In this document: positions 1-8,732 of the stretch, piece after piece | How positions within the stretch are numbered: the first letter of the stretch is position 1 | Layout: every line of letters starts with the position of its first letter | NCBI GenBank assembly: GCA_018060515.1 | Contig: JAGOVY010000003.1 | Location: 1 to 44,807, forward strand | From: Anaerolineaceae bacterium | Lineage (GTDB): Bacteria; Chloroflexota; Anaerolineae; Anaerolineales; Anaerolineaceae | Reading direction: 5' to 3' | DNA: 44,807 nt | Position numbers and translations under genes: made by a program | Notes under the pieces: model-generated | Told to the model about the DNA's origin: nothing | The model's database searches: none | The model's input: only the letters and a program-made list of their open reading frames with translations

Positions 1-1236
1 ATCCGCCTGGCTGAAGCTGTAGCTTCGAAGCGCACAGTGCTGGTGATCGGCAATGGCGCAGATCAGGTTCGTTTGAACGCCGGCGATAAGGTTGAATATG
101 CAATCCAACCGCAGCGATTGGGCACCGCAAATGCGGTGATGGCAGCGAGCAGCTTGCTGGCAAACGAAACCGGTTTAATGCTGGTCATCTCCGCGGATAT
201 GCCTTTGCTCACCGGTGAAACTCTTGCCAGCCTGGTGCTAACCCAGGCAAAATCTGATGGACCGATGACGCTGCTGACTGTCCATTCCGATAACTCGCGT
301 GGTTTTGGCCGGGTTCTGCGCCGGGCTGATGGAACCATGAGTGAAATTGTAGAGGAAGCACAGGCGAGCGATGAACAATTGCGCATTGATGAACTGAACG
401 TTGGCGCATATTGTTTTTCATCCCCCTGGCTATGGCAAGCCCTGCAGAAAATCAAACTATCGCCAAAAGGCGAATACTACCTGACCGATATCGTTGCTGT
501 TGCGGTTAGTGAAGGCAAACAAGTAACTGCCGTCACCGTAGAGGATGAAGACGAGACCATGGGGATAAACAATCGTATTCACCTTGCCGATGCCGAACGT
601 GTCATTCGGCGCCGCATAAACACAGCGCATATGCTCGCAGGAGTCACCATGACCGACCCTGATCTGGTATATATCGAAGACGGCGTGAAAATTGGCAGAG
701 ATACCGAATTACTGCCCAACACCAGGCTGCTCGGTACTACCGTCATCGGCGAAGGCTGCGTCATTGGCCCTGATACGATTATCAGTGACTCGCAGGTTGG
801 CAGCCACTGCCATCTGCTGGCTTCTGTTATTGAAGGAGCCGTGGTAGAGGATGAAGTGGGTATGGGTCCGTTCTGCCACCTGCGCAAGGGCGCGCACCTT
901 GGTCGTGGTGTGCACATGGGGAATTTTGGTGAGGTCAAAGATTCTCACCTGCTGCCTGGAGTAAAGATGGGGCATTTCTCGTACATTGGCAACGCCACCA
1001 TCGGTGAGAATGTAAATATTGGCGCCGGCACCATCACCTGTAATTATGATGGCGAACACAAGCACCCCACCGAGATCGGTGAAAACACCTTCATCGGCTC
1101 AGACACGATGCTGGTAGCCCCATTGAAGATCGGTAAAAACGCAAAAACCGCAGCAGGCGCTGTGGTAACCCACGATGTTGCAGACAACGAGGTGGTTGCT
1201 GGTGTACCGGCACGCCCCATGAAGAAAAAGGAATGA
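1..1236 (+). CDS. glmU: Bifunctional GlmU (UDP-GlcNAc pyrophosphorylase / GlcN-1-P acetyltransferase), 5' truncated
   Basis: This cytoplasmic enzyme acetylates glucosamine-1-phosphate and then joins it to UTP to make UDP-GlcNAc for peptidoglycan. The reading frame is open from the first base, so the start lies outside the window. About 411 codons are visible, against roughly 455 in the family, so some 40-50 N-terminal residues with the nucleotide-binding GxGTRM loop are missing. The uridyltransferase core is recognised by GTANAV near codon 41. From about codon 215 hexapeptide repeats form the left-handed beta-helix acetyltransferase domain, with the conserved GHFSYIG (catalytic His, codon 325) and NYDG. 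The stop is one base before the GTG of the next gene, which suggests one operon. Identification is secure. Confidence 0.95.
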   Translation: MRLAEAVASKRTVLVIGNGADQVRLNAGDKVEYAIQPQRLGTANAVMAASSLLANETGLMLVISADMPLLTGETLASLVLTQAKSDGPMTLLTVHSDNSRGFGRVLRRADGTMSEIVEEAQASDEQLRIDELNVGAYCFSSPWLWQALQKIKLSPKGEYYLTDIVAVAVSEGKQVTAVTVEDEDETMGINNRIHLADAERVIRRRINTAHMLAGVTMTDPDLVYIEDGVKIGRDTELLPNTRLLGTTVIGEGCVIGPDTIISDSQVGSHCHLLASVIEGAVVEDEVGMGPFCHLRKGAHLGRGVHMGNFGEVKDSHLLPGVKMGHFSYIGNATIGENVNIGAGTITCNYDGEHKHPTEIGENTFIGSDTMLVAPLKIGKNAKTAAGAVVTHDVADNEVVAGVPARPMKKKE

Positions 1237-1237
1237 T

Positions 1238-2497
1238 GTGTATTTAATAGCCTGGATTGTATTCGTAGTTTTCGTTTTGTTGGACCTGTTCTTCGCGGTG
1301 ACACGGGCAGCCCTGTTTAATTCGCGTCTGCCGCAATTGGTTGAGCTGGGTGTTGAGCAGCCTGATAATCTTGAACATACCATCAAAGTACTGGAAAAAC
1401 CCCGCATCCGTACAACCATGCGCTTTTTGGTCGCCTTGTTCCACGCGCTGATTCTCGCCTGCGTTTGGTGGCTGATTAAAGAAACCGGTCTCGAGGTCAG
1501 CTTCGCTGGCTTGCTTGGGTTGTTTGCGGCTGCATTAATCCTCCTGTTAGGCTTGGAGTTCCTCGCAGAACGTTTCCCACTGAAAAACCCCGAAAGCTGG
1601 GCGATGAAATTATCGCCTGCCGCCAATCTCCTGGATCAGGTATTCATTCCCTTTACTTCCGTGTTGGTTAAATTACAGGGCGCTGATTCTCTGCATCAGC
1701 GTAACCTGGGCTCGGTAACCGAAGATGAGCTGAAAACCTGGGTGGAGGTTGGGCAGCCGGAGGGCGGGCTCGAAGCCGATGAACGTAAGATGATCTATTC
1801 CATATTCCAATTTGGCGATACATTGTGCCGGGAAATTATGGTACCGCGTATCGAAGTCCTGGCGTTGGACGTGAACACTCCTCTGCACACCGCCATCAAT
1901 ACGTTGGTGGATTCTGGGCATTCGCGCACCCCCGTCTATGAAGACGTTATTGATAATGTGGTTGGGCTGCTTTACGCCAAAGACCTGCTCAAATTGCACA
2001 CCAGCCCGACCGATAAGAAGACCATCCGCCGCTTTTTGAGACCGGCTTACTTCGTGCCCGAATCAAAAAAAGTGGATGAGTTGCTCGCAGAAATGCAGGC
2101 AAATGGCATTCACCTGGCGGTTGTGGTTGATGAATACGGCGGCATGGCAGGCCTGGTTACGCTCGAGGATATTGTTGAAGAAATTGTCGGCGAAATCAGA
2201 GACGAATATGACCAAAGTGAAAAACTGCTGGTTGAAAAAATCAATGCTGACGAATTTATCTTCCAGGGGCGCGTTTCGCTGGATGATTTTAATGATGCCC
2301 TTGGCACCGACCTCGAAACTGATCAAACAGATACCCTGGGAGGGTATTTCTACAGCCAGATGAGCCGGGTTCCGGTTGAGGGAGATGAACTGGTTTTTGA
2401 CGACTGGCAGCTAACGGTTGAAGAGGTTCATGGGCGTAAAGTCGGCAGAATCCGCGCGCTCAAGATGGAGAAAACTGATGCAGCAAACACAAATTAA
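1238..2497 (+). CDS. CorC/HlyC-family membrane protein (CNNM + CBS pair + CorC_HlyC domain)
   Basis: This is an inner-membrane protein of 419 residues. A hydrophobic N-terminal CNNM (DUF21) region has segments near residues 3-25, 63-83 and 87-108. Two CBS domains follow at about 195-310 (VPRIEV, AVVVDEYGGMAGLVTLEDIVEE), and a C-terminal CorC_HlyC domain lies at about 325-410. Family members bind adenosine nucleotides through the CBS pair and are linked to Mg2+/Co2+ efflux or tolerance; the older 'hemolysin' name is poorly founded. The start is GTG, with AAGGAA five bases upstream. The gene overlaps cdd at its 3' end, so the two are probably translationally coupled. In Firmicutes and proteobacteria such genes often lie near ybeY/cdd/era. 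The transported ion is not predictable. Confidence 0.9.
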   Translation: MYLIAWIVFVVFVLLDLFFAVTRAALFNSRLPQLVELGVEQPDNLEHTIKVLEKPRIRTTMRFLVALFHALILACVWWLIKETGLEVSFAGLLGLFAAALILLLGLEFLAERFPLKNPESWAMKLSPAANLLDQVFIPFTSVLVKLQGADSLHQRNLGSVTEDELKTWVEVGQPEGGLEADERKMIYSIFQFGDTLCREIMVPRIEVLALDVNTPLHTAINTLVDSGHSRTPVYEDVIDNVVGLLYAKDLLKLHTSPTDKKTIRRFLRPAYFVPESKKVDELLAEMQANGIHLAVVVDEYGGMAGLVTLEDIVEEIVGEIRDEYDQSEKLLVEKINADEFIFQGRVSLDDFNDALGTDLETDQTDTLGGYFYSQMSRVPVEGDELVFDDWQLTVEEVHGRKVGRIRALKMEKTDAANTN

Positions 2498-2891
2498 CCA
2501 AGAAACGCTTGATAAATTAATCGAATCTGCCCGTGCTGCGCGCACCTGGGCCTATACGCCATATTCTCACTACGCAGTCGGCGCAGCATTGCTGACAGAA
2601 AGCGGCAAAATATACGAAGGCGTAAATATTGAAAACGCCGCTTACCCCACAAGCATCTGCGCTGAGCGGGTGGCGGTGTTCAAGGCGGTCTCAGAGGGTG
2701 AACGTGACTTCAGCGCTATTGTGGTCATGACTGACAACGGCGGTACGCCTTGCGGCTCATGCCGCCAGGTGCTCGCTGAGTTCGGCCTCACCACCCGCGT
2801 GATAATTGTAGATGTAACCGGCAAGATCCACTTGGATACGACGGTGGATGGTTTGCTGCCCAAAGCTTTTCGGCCGGAAGATCTTCTTTGA
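2478..2891 (+). CDS. cdd: Cytidine deaminase
   Basis: A zinc-dependent pyrimidine-salvage enzyme that converts cytidine or deoxycytidine to uridine or deoxyuridine. The ATG at 2478 gives a 137-residue protein, typical of the short tetrameric form. The active site is intact: C61-A62-E63 supplies one zinc ligand and the catalytic glutamate, and P91-C92-x2-C95 supplies the other two ligands. NIENAAYPTSICAER is the family signature. The start lies inside the last 20 bases of the CBS gene. A longer in-frame ORF begins at 2418, but its extra residues lie within that gene and do not resemble the family. recO begins six bases after the stop. In Bacillus cdd is followed by era; here it is followed directly by recO. 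Confidence 0.95.
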   Translation: MQQTQINQETLDKLIESARAARTWAYTPYSHYAVGAALLTESGKIYEGVNIENAAYPTSICAERVAVFKAVSEGERDFSAIVVMTDNGGTPCGSCRQVLAEFGLTTRVIIVDVTGKIHLDTTVDGLLPKAFRPEDLL

Positions 2892-2897
2892 AAGCTG

Positions 2898-3662
2898 ATG
2901 CCCAGACCTGACCGTAACATCAGGGTTGATGCAGTTGTCCTGCGGCATTCTGATTGGGGAGAAACCGATCGTCTGCTCGTCTTGTATTCCAAAGAACAAG
3001 GAAAGCTGCGCGCCATCGCCAAAGGACTGCGGAAAATCCAGTCACGCAAGGCGGGGCACCTTGAACCGTTTACCAGGGTCACCCTCATGCTGGCGAAGGG
3101 TCACGACCTGTGGATTGTTACCCAGGCGGAAGCCATTGACCTCTATCAGCCCATCCGTGAGAATTTGCAAAAAATGGTTCACGCTGCTTATGTGGTGGAA
3201 CTGCTCGACCGTTTTACTTATGAAGAGGGGCAGAATTGGCAGCTCTACAAACTGCTGACTGAAACACTGGAACGCTTAAGCGCGTTGGAAGATGATTTCG
3301 TCCCGTTAAGGTTTTATGAAACCCGTCTGCTTTCATTGCTGGGGTACCAGCCGCTGCTGTTTGAGTGCGCCGCCTGTGGTGATGAAATCATCGCCCAGTC
3401 TCAATATTTTTCAGCAGATATGGGCGGAGTGTTATGCCCCCAATGCGGAGCGCGCGGTCAGAGCAGCCGCCCCGTTTCACTCGAAGCCTTACGTTTTCTG
3501 CGTCATTTTCAACGCAGCGATTTCAAACAGGCACTTCGCGCAAACCCTCCACAGACCATCAGGCAAGAAATTGACGCTCTTCAATACTACTACCTCACCT
3601 ACCTGCTCGAACGCAGTTTAAATACGCCTGAGTTCCTCAAGCAAATCCAAAGACCACTCTAA
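2898..3662 (+). CDS. recO: DNA repair protein RecO
   Basis: RecO helps RecR load RecA onto SSB-coated single-stranded DNA in gap repair. The 254-residue length is usual. An N-terminal OB fold (about residues 1-80, opening with RVDAVVLRHSDWGETDRLL) is followed by a helical domain holding a four-cysteine zinc site: C157-x2-C160 and C180-x2-C183. The ATG at 2898 comes six bases after the cdd stop, so it belongs to the glmU-corC-cdd-recO transcription unit. The next gene, glyQS, has its own upstream TATAAT boxes, so the operon may end or be reinforced after recO. The first ten or so residues are basic and could be slightly over-extended. Confidence 0.93.
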   Translation: MPRPDRNIRVDAVVLRHSDWGETDRLLVLYSKEQGKLRAIAKGLRKIQSRKAGHLEPFTRVTLMLAKGHDLWIVTQAEAIDLYQPIRENLQKMVHAAYVVELLDRFTYEEGQNWQLYKLLTETLERLSALEDDFVPLRFYETRLLSLLGYQPLLFECAACGDEIIAQSQYFSADMGGVLCPQCGARGQSSRPVSLEALRFLRHFQRSDFKQALRANPPQTIRQEIDALQYYYLTYLLERSLNTPEFLKQIQRPL

Positions 3663-3673
3663 AACTTCAAGTC

Positions 3674-3706
3674 TATAATCCTGTGCGCAAACTGTCAGGG
3701 TATAAT
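3674..3706 (+). promoter_or_regulatory. Two TATAAT boxes upstream of glyQS
   Basis: Perfect TATAAT hexamers occur at 3674-3679 and 3701-3706 in the 81-base gap before glyQS. Neither has a good -35 hexamer 16-18 bases upstream. The downstream box would give a 5' leader of about 30 bases, with GGAG just before the ATG. The gap is too short for a T-box riboswitch, and none is seen. Confidence 0.45.
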
Positions 3707-3743
3707 TGACACACGTAAACGCCAAACCAACCCCGGAGATATT

Positions 3744-6740
3744 ATGAGCAAACCGTTGGATTTTCAATCTGTGATTATGGCATTACAGCATTTCTGGGCT
3801 GATCAGGGCTGTCTCATCTGGCAGCCATACTACAGCCAGGTAGGCGCTGGAACGATGAACCCTGGAACCTTTCTGCGCGTACTCGGTCCGGAACCGTGGC
3901 AGGTGGCGTACGTCGAACCCTCAGTTCGCCCTGATGATGGCCGCTATGGCGAAAACCCCAACCGTTTTTTGCAGCATTACCAATTTCAGGTCATCCTCAA
4001 ACCAGACCCAGGCAACCCGCAGGAGATATATCTTAAATCTCTCGAAGCCATCGGTATTGACCCGCGTGAACATGACATCCGCTTTGTCGAAGACAACTGG
4101 CAGCAGCCCGCCCTGGGCGCCTGGGGGCTTGGCTGGGAAGTGTGGCTGGATGGACAGGAAATCACCCAGTTCACCTATTTTCAGCAGGCAGGCGGTTTAA
4201 TGCTTAACCCGGTTGCTGTTGAAATTACCTACGGCCTGGAGCGCATCACCATGTCCTTACAGCGCTCGCGTCATTTCCGTGAGATGCGCTGGAACGACAC
4301 CTTCACTGATGGCGATGTGAATATGCTGGGCGAGGTGGAACACAGTCAGTATTATTTTGAATTAGCCGATATTGACCGTATGCGTCAGCTTTACACCCTT
4401 TACGAGCTGGAAGCGAAACAAGCCCTGGAAAACAAGCTGACTTTACCTGCATACGATTATCTGCTCAAGTGCTCTCATACTTTCAATATTCTCGATACCC
4501 GCGGCGCAGTTGGCGTGACTGAACGGCAAATGATGTTTGGCAAGATGCGCGAAATGGCAAGACGGATCTCAGAGTTATACGTCTCCAAACGTCAAGAACT
4601 GGGCTTTCCATGGGTTGGAAATGACAACCGCGCCAACCCTCTGAAGACAACACAAACCCGTGAGTTTGAATACCCCAATACACCGGCTGGCTTTCTGCTC
4701 GAAATCGGCACCGAAGAACTGCCGGTCGCAGAGCTGGGTAATGCACTGGCACAGTTGACAGAGCGGGTTCCGGTTTTATTATCTGATTTGCGTTTGGCTT
4801 ATGAAAAAGTTAATGTCATGGGCACGCCACGACGGCTGGTCGTGATTGTTGAAGGGCTTGCCTCACAACAAGAGGCGCGCGAAACCCTGGTGAAGGGGCC
4901 TCCTACCAACCGCGGTTTTGATGCAGATGGCAAACCCACGCGCGCGGCTGAGGGCTTTGCCCAAAGCAAAGGGTTAAGCGTAAGCGACCTGCAATCGCGT
5001 GAAATCGACGGCGGCAGCTATCTGGTAGCGCTGGTTAAAGAAGAATCTAAACCTACCCACTTTGTACTGCAAGAAGCACTTCCTGGTTTGGTGGAAAGCC
5101 TTAAATTCGAAAAAACAATGCGCTGGAACTCAACCAACGTTCCCTTCTCACGGCCGGTGCGCTGGCTGACAACCTTGTTAGGCAGCGAAGCAGTTCCCTT
5201 TGAGTTTGCGGGAGTCACTGCATCCAATACTACGCGTGGGCTGCGCTTTAATTCACCAGCCGAATATCAGATCAATTCACTTTCACAGTATCACACCTAT
5301 CTTGAGGAACAAGGAATTATTCTCGACCCGATAGTGCGTAAGGAAACCATCCAGCGCCAGGTGAACACGCTCTGCGCTCAGGTTGGCGGGGTACCCCTGG
5401 AAGATAATGCACTGCTCGAAGAAGTGGCAAACCTGGTAGAAGCCCCCACCGCGCTGTTAGGCAGATTCGACCCATCTCACCTTGAACTGCCTTCAGAAGT
5501 GTTAATTTCAGTAATGAAAAAACACCAAAGATACTTCCCCGTTATTGACAATGAGGGCAAGCTTATGGCTTGTTTTATTATTCTGCGTAATGGCAGCGCA
5601 GAAGGGGCTGAAACCGTAATTGATGGTAATGAACAAGTCATCAGAGCACGTTTTGCTGATGCACAGTTCTTCATTAAAGAAGACCTGAAACATAATCTCG
5701 AAGACCTGCTGCAGCGCCTGGGCTCGCTGACCTTTCAGCAAAAACTGGGCTCGATGTTGGATAAATCTCGCAGGGTCACCACACTTACTGAACAATTGTC
5801 AGAGGCTTTGGGGTTAAGCACAGCAGAGAAAACCAGCGCACTGCGCGCCGCAGAACTCTGCAAAGCTGACCTTGTCAGTCACATGGTTGTAGAAATGACC
5901 TCGCTGCAGGGGATCATGGGGCGTTATTACGCATTGCACTCCAACGAGCCGAAGGCTGTTGCTGACGCTATTCAAGAACACTACCTGCCGCGTTTCCCCG
6001 GCGATGCCGTACCTGCCTCCAAGGCGGGGTTGGCTGTCGGTTTGGCTGACAGATTGGATTCACTGATGGGGCTGTTTGCCGCAGGGCTGGCACCCACAGG
6101 AACCAGCGACCCCTTCGCTCAGCGCCGCGCTGCCATTGGCCTTGTACAACTACTTTCTGCATTTGAGATTGATTTTAACTTGCTCCATTGGCTTGAATTG
6201 GCTGCTCGACAATTGCCGATCGAAACCAGCGTGGAACAACTTACCGCATGCGCCGAATTCATTACCGGACGTCTGCGCAGCAGTTTGCTTGACCAGGGGT
6301 ATCGTTATGACGTGATCGATGCTGTATTGGCTGAACAACACAACAACCCTGCCAGCGCCCAGCGCGAGGTGAAAGCACTCGCCCAGTGGGTGGAGCGCGA
6401 GGACTGGCACACGGTTCTTCCCGCCTATTCCCGTTGTGTCCGCATCACCAGAGATATCAGTACCAAACAACAAATTGACCCTGCCAAATTCATAGACGCC
6501 AGCGAGAACGAACTTTACCGCGTGCTTGAAACCGCCGAAAACAAAAGCCAAAATCAGGGTTCTGTCAACGAGGCATTGAGTGCGTTTTTGCCTATGATCC
6601 CTGCAGTCAACAATTTCTTTGATGCCGTGCTGGTGATGAGCGAAGACAGTACAGTGCGCGCGAACCGTTTGGGTTTGCTGCAACGTGTGTCTGCTTTACT
6701 CCACGGAGCCGCCGACCTTTCTCGGCTCGAAGGGTTCTAA
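3744..6740 (+). CDS. glyQS: Glycyl-tRNA synthetase, alpha and beta subunits fused in one chain
   Basis: Charges tRNA-Gly with glycine. Most bacteria with this bacterial-type enzyme encode separate alpha (about 300 aa) and beta (about 690 aa) chains; here one 998-residue ORF carries both without a break. Residues 1 to about 295 are the alpha catalytic part ([17 protein letters not shown], the class II core, and [18 protein letters not shown]). A short linker leads to the beta part at about residue 315 ([11 protein letters not shown], then the HD-like and anticodon-binding regions, ending in a helical C-terminus). Fusions of this kind are known in chlamydiae and several other phyla. The start ATG has GGAG about 6 bases upstream. 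dnaG follows after 64 bases, as in the Firmicutes glyQ-glyS-dnaG-sigA cluster. Confidence 0.96.
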   Translation: MSKPLDFQSVIMALQHFWADQGCLIWQPYYSQVGAGTMNPGTFLRVLGPEPWQVAYVEPSVRPDDGRYGENPNRFLQHYQFQVILKPDPGNPQEIYLKSLEAIGIDPREHDIRFVEDNWQQPALGAWGLGWEVWLDGQEITQFTYFQQAGGLMLNPVAVEITYGLERITMSLQRSRHFREMRWNDTFTDGDVNMLGEVEHSQYYFELADIDRMRQLYTLYELEAKQALENKLTLPAYDYLLKCSHTFNILDTRGAVGVTERQMMFGKMREMARRISELYVSKRQELGFPWVGNDNRANPLKTTQTREFEYPNTPAGFLLEIGTEELPVAELGNALAQLTERVPVLLSDLRLAYEKVNVMGTPRRLVVIVEGLASQQEARETLVKGPPTNRGFDADGKPTRAAEGFAQSKGLSVSDLQSREIDGGSYLVALVKEESKPTHFVLQEALPGLVESLKFEKTMRWNSTNVPFSRPVRWLTTLLGSEAVPFEFAGVTASNTTRGLRFNSPAEYQINSLSQYHTYLEEQGIILDPIVRKETIQRQVNTLCAQVGGVPLEDNALLEEVANLVEAPTALLGRFDPSHLELPSEVLISVMKKHQRYFPVIDNEGKLMACFIILRNGSAEGAETVIDGNEQVIRARFADAQFFIKEDLKHNLEDLLQRLGSLTFQQKLGSMLDKSRRVTTLTEQLSEALGLSTAEKTSALRAAELCKADLVSHMVVEMTSLQGIMGRYYALHSNEPKAVADAIQEHYLPRFPGDAVPASKAGLAVGLADRLDSLMGLFAAGLAPTGTSDPFAQRRAAIGLVQLLSAFEIDFNLLHWLELAARQLPIETSVEQLTACAEFITGRLRSSLLDQGYRYDVIDAVLAEQHNNPASAQREVKALAQWVEREDWHTVLPAYSRCVRITRDISTKQQIDPAKFIDASENELYRVLETAENKSQNQGSVNEALSAFLPMIPAVNNFFDAVLVMSEDSTVRANRLGLLQRVSALLHGAADLSRLEGF

Positions 6741-6791
6741 TATCGGCATTTCTCAAGCCACTCACTCGCCGGCGCCATAAGCAAACTCGGT

Positions 6792-6797
6792 TAAAAT
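6792..6797 (+). promoter_or_regulatory. -10 box for a possible leaderless dnaG mRNA
   Basis: TAAAAT, preceded by CGGT, ends seven bases before the dnaG ATG at 6805. No purine-rich ribosome-binding site lies between box and start. The spacing would place transcription initiation at or next to the A of the start codon. No convincing -35 hexamer is visible. Confidence 0.4.
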
Positions 6798-6804
6798 AGA
6801 TCAA

Positions 6805-8709
6805 ATGACTGCGGTTGATGAAATCAAAGCCAGGCTCGATATTGTGGACATCGTTTCTGAAACGGTGAAACTTCGCCGTTCTGGCAGAAACTATACCGGC
6901 TTTTGCCCCTTCCACCCCAACGCCAAAACACCTGCTTTCGCCGTCTTTACAGATTCAGGTACCTGGCGCTGCTTCGGGCAGTGTAATGAAGGCGGCGATA
7001 TTTTCAAATTTGTGATGAAGCGTGAAGGCTGGGATTTCGCTGAAACTTTGAAATACCTGGCTGCCAAAGCTGGCGTTACCCTCACACCGCTCACCCCAGA
7101 ACGCAAGGAAAAAGAAGATGAGTACGAAACCCTGCGAGCCATACTCGAAGAGGCTGTCAAGTATTATCAATTCCAGCTGACCAATACTCCTGCCGGTAAA
7201 ACTGCTTATGATTATTTGATTAACCGCGGCATCCTGCCTGAGTCAATTGAGGCTTTTGAACTGGGATTCGCGCCAAACTCGTTTGAAGCTCTGCTCAGCC
7301 ACCTCGGCGGTAAAAACCGTTCTCTGGCACACATGGCAGAGGTGGGTTTGGTTGTGGAAAGAGATTCTGGTGGATTCTACGACAAATTTCGCAACCGTAT
7401 CATGTTTCCCATCCGTGATGCCGCCGGCAAGATAACAGGTTTCGGCGCTCGCATTCTCAACCCCGATGACATGCCGAAGTTCCTCAATTCAGCGCAAACA
7501 CCGCTCTTCAACAAGAGCAACCTGTTGTATGGTTTGAACCAGGCTAAGAAAGCCATTCGTGATGCCGACCAGGTGGTTATCGTGGAAGGGTACCTGGATG
7601 TTATTGCCCTTCACCAATGCGGATACAACAACACAGTATCGCCGATGGGTACCGCGCTCACTGAAATACAGCTGCGCCAGTTGAAAAAATATACCCGCCG
7701 CATCGTATTGGCTTTGGATGCCGACGCGGCCGGAGAAAAAGCAACTCTGCGCGGCGTCGAAATCGCAAGGCAGACACTTGACCGTGAGGATGAAATTGTA
7801 TTTAACCCAGGCGGATTACTCAAACATGAGGCCAGGCTGCAGGCAGATGTACGCATCACGCCCATCCCGGCAGGTCTTGATCCTGATGACGTGGTACTGA
7901 AAGATCCGCAGGAATGGCAGCGTATACTCGATCGAGCCAACCCAATTGTCGTTCATGTGATGGAATCGCTGGCAACAGGACAAAACCTCGATGATGCCAA
8001 GGTAAAAGCAGCGATTGCTGCACAGGTGATTCCATTGATTGAGGATGTTCCTTCTGCGGTTGAACGCGACGCCTACCGGCAGCAGTTGGCCCGCCTCCTG
8101 AAAGTCGATGAGCGTTCACTCTTGGGCAGCCAAAAAGTGCGCGAACCCGGCAGACGCAAGCGGTTGGAACCCACAGACCGCCGGCAGACTGAGGTGCCGC
8201 CGCAAAGTGCCGCTATTGAGAACCGCAACTCACAGATGGAAAAGCATATCCTTGCTCTTCTGCTGCAAGAAACAAACCGCTGCTCTGAGCTTGAACGTGC
8301 GCTGAGGATTGCGAACCTAAAAGCCTTAACCACAGAAGATTTTGAAGACTTTCAAAATCAAGAAATTGCCCGTTTGCTGCTGAAAGGGATCACGCAGGAT
8401 ATGGTTGACCCTTTGGATTTTGTCAAAGAGCACATTCCGATTGAAATGCAAGACCGACTTTTTGATTTGACAAACAAAGCGCGGTTCGAAAAGATATTAG
8501 AAGAAGCTTTTTCTCTTGATCTTTTTCGAACCTTGATTTCATTGCGTCTCAACCGCATTAATCAAGTGCTCAACCAGATGCGCTTTTTGCAGGACGAAGA
8601 CAACCCTGACCAAGAGAATCAAATTGACCCAACCGCGATGATGCAATTTATGGTCGAACGCGGAAAACTTGATCAAGCATTAGCCAAAGCGTCGATGAAA
8701 TTTTTTTGA
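6805..8709 (+). CDS. dnaG: DNA primase DnaG
   Basis: Makes RNA primers at the replication fork. The 634-residue protein has the three expected parts. The N-terminal CHC2 zinc finger has ligands C34, H37, C56 and C60. The TOPRIM catalytic core at about 258-345 carries the acidic motif VIVEGYLDV, with its glutamate, and the metal-binding LALDADAAGEKA. The C-terminal helical region from about 470 should bind the replicative helicase. It sits between glyQS and rpoD, the conserved macromolecular-synthesis arrangement. The stop is 23 bases before the rpoD start. The ATG lacks a Shine-Dalgarno sequence and lies seven bases after a TAAAAT box, so a leaderless transcript is possible. Confidence 0.96.
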   Translation: MTAVDEIKARLDIVDIVSETVKLRRSGRNYTGFCPFHPNAKTPAFAVFTDSGTWRCFGQCNEGGDIFKFVMKREGWDFAETLKYLAAKAGVTLTPLTPERKEKEDEYETLRAILEEAVKYYQFQLTNTPAGKTAYDYLINRGILPESIEAFELGFAPNSFEALLSHLGGKNRSLAHMAEVGLVVERDSGGFYDKFRNRIMFPIRDAAGKITGFGARILNPDDMPKFLNSAQTPLFNKSNLLYGLNQAKKAIRDADQVVIVEGYLDVIALHQCGYNNTVSPMGTALTEIQLRQLKKYTRRIVLALDADAAGEKATLRGVEIARQTLDREDEIVFNPGGLLKHEARLQADVRITPIPAGLDPDDVVLKDPQEWQRILDRANPIVVHVMESLATGQNLDDAKVKAAIAAQVIPLIEDVPSAVERDAYRQQLARLLKVDERSLLGSQKVREPGRRKRLEPTDRRQTEVPPQSAAIENRNSQMEKHILALLLQETNRCSELERALRIANLKALTTEDFEDFQNQEIARLLLKGITQDMVDPLDFVKEHIPIEMQDRLFDLTNKARFEKILEEAFSLDLFRTLISLRLNRINQVLNQMRFLQDEDNPDQENQIDPTAMMQFMVERGKLDQALAKASMKFF

Positions 8710-8720
8710 TTACTCTATGG

Positions 8721-8726
8721 TATATT
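8721..8726 (+). promoter_or_regulatory. Extended -10 box for a possible leaderless rpoD mRNA
   Basis: TATATT with an upstream TG at the extended -10 position (TGGTATATT) ends six bases before the rpoD ATG at 8733. There is no ribosome-binding site between the two. It would allow rpoD to be transcribed independently of dnaG from a start at or near the ATG. Confidence 0.42.
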
Positions 8727-8732
8727 TAACCA

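Noticed and set aside
3663-3743. T-box riboswitch before glyQS
   Set aside because: Only 81 bases, with no T-box sequence or specifier loop; the greA-lysS gap likewise shows none.
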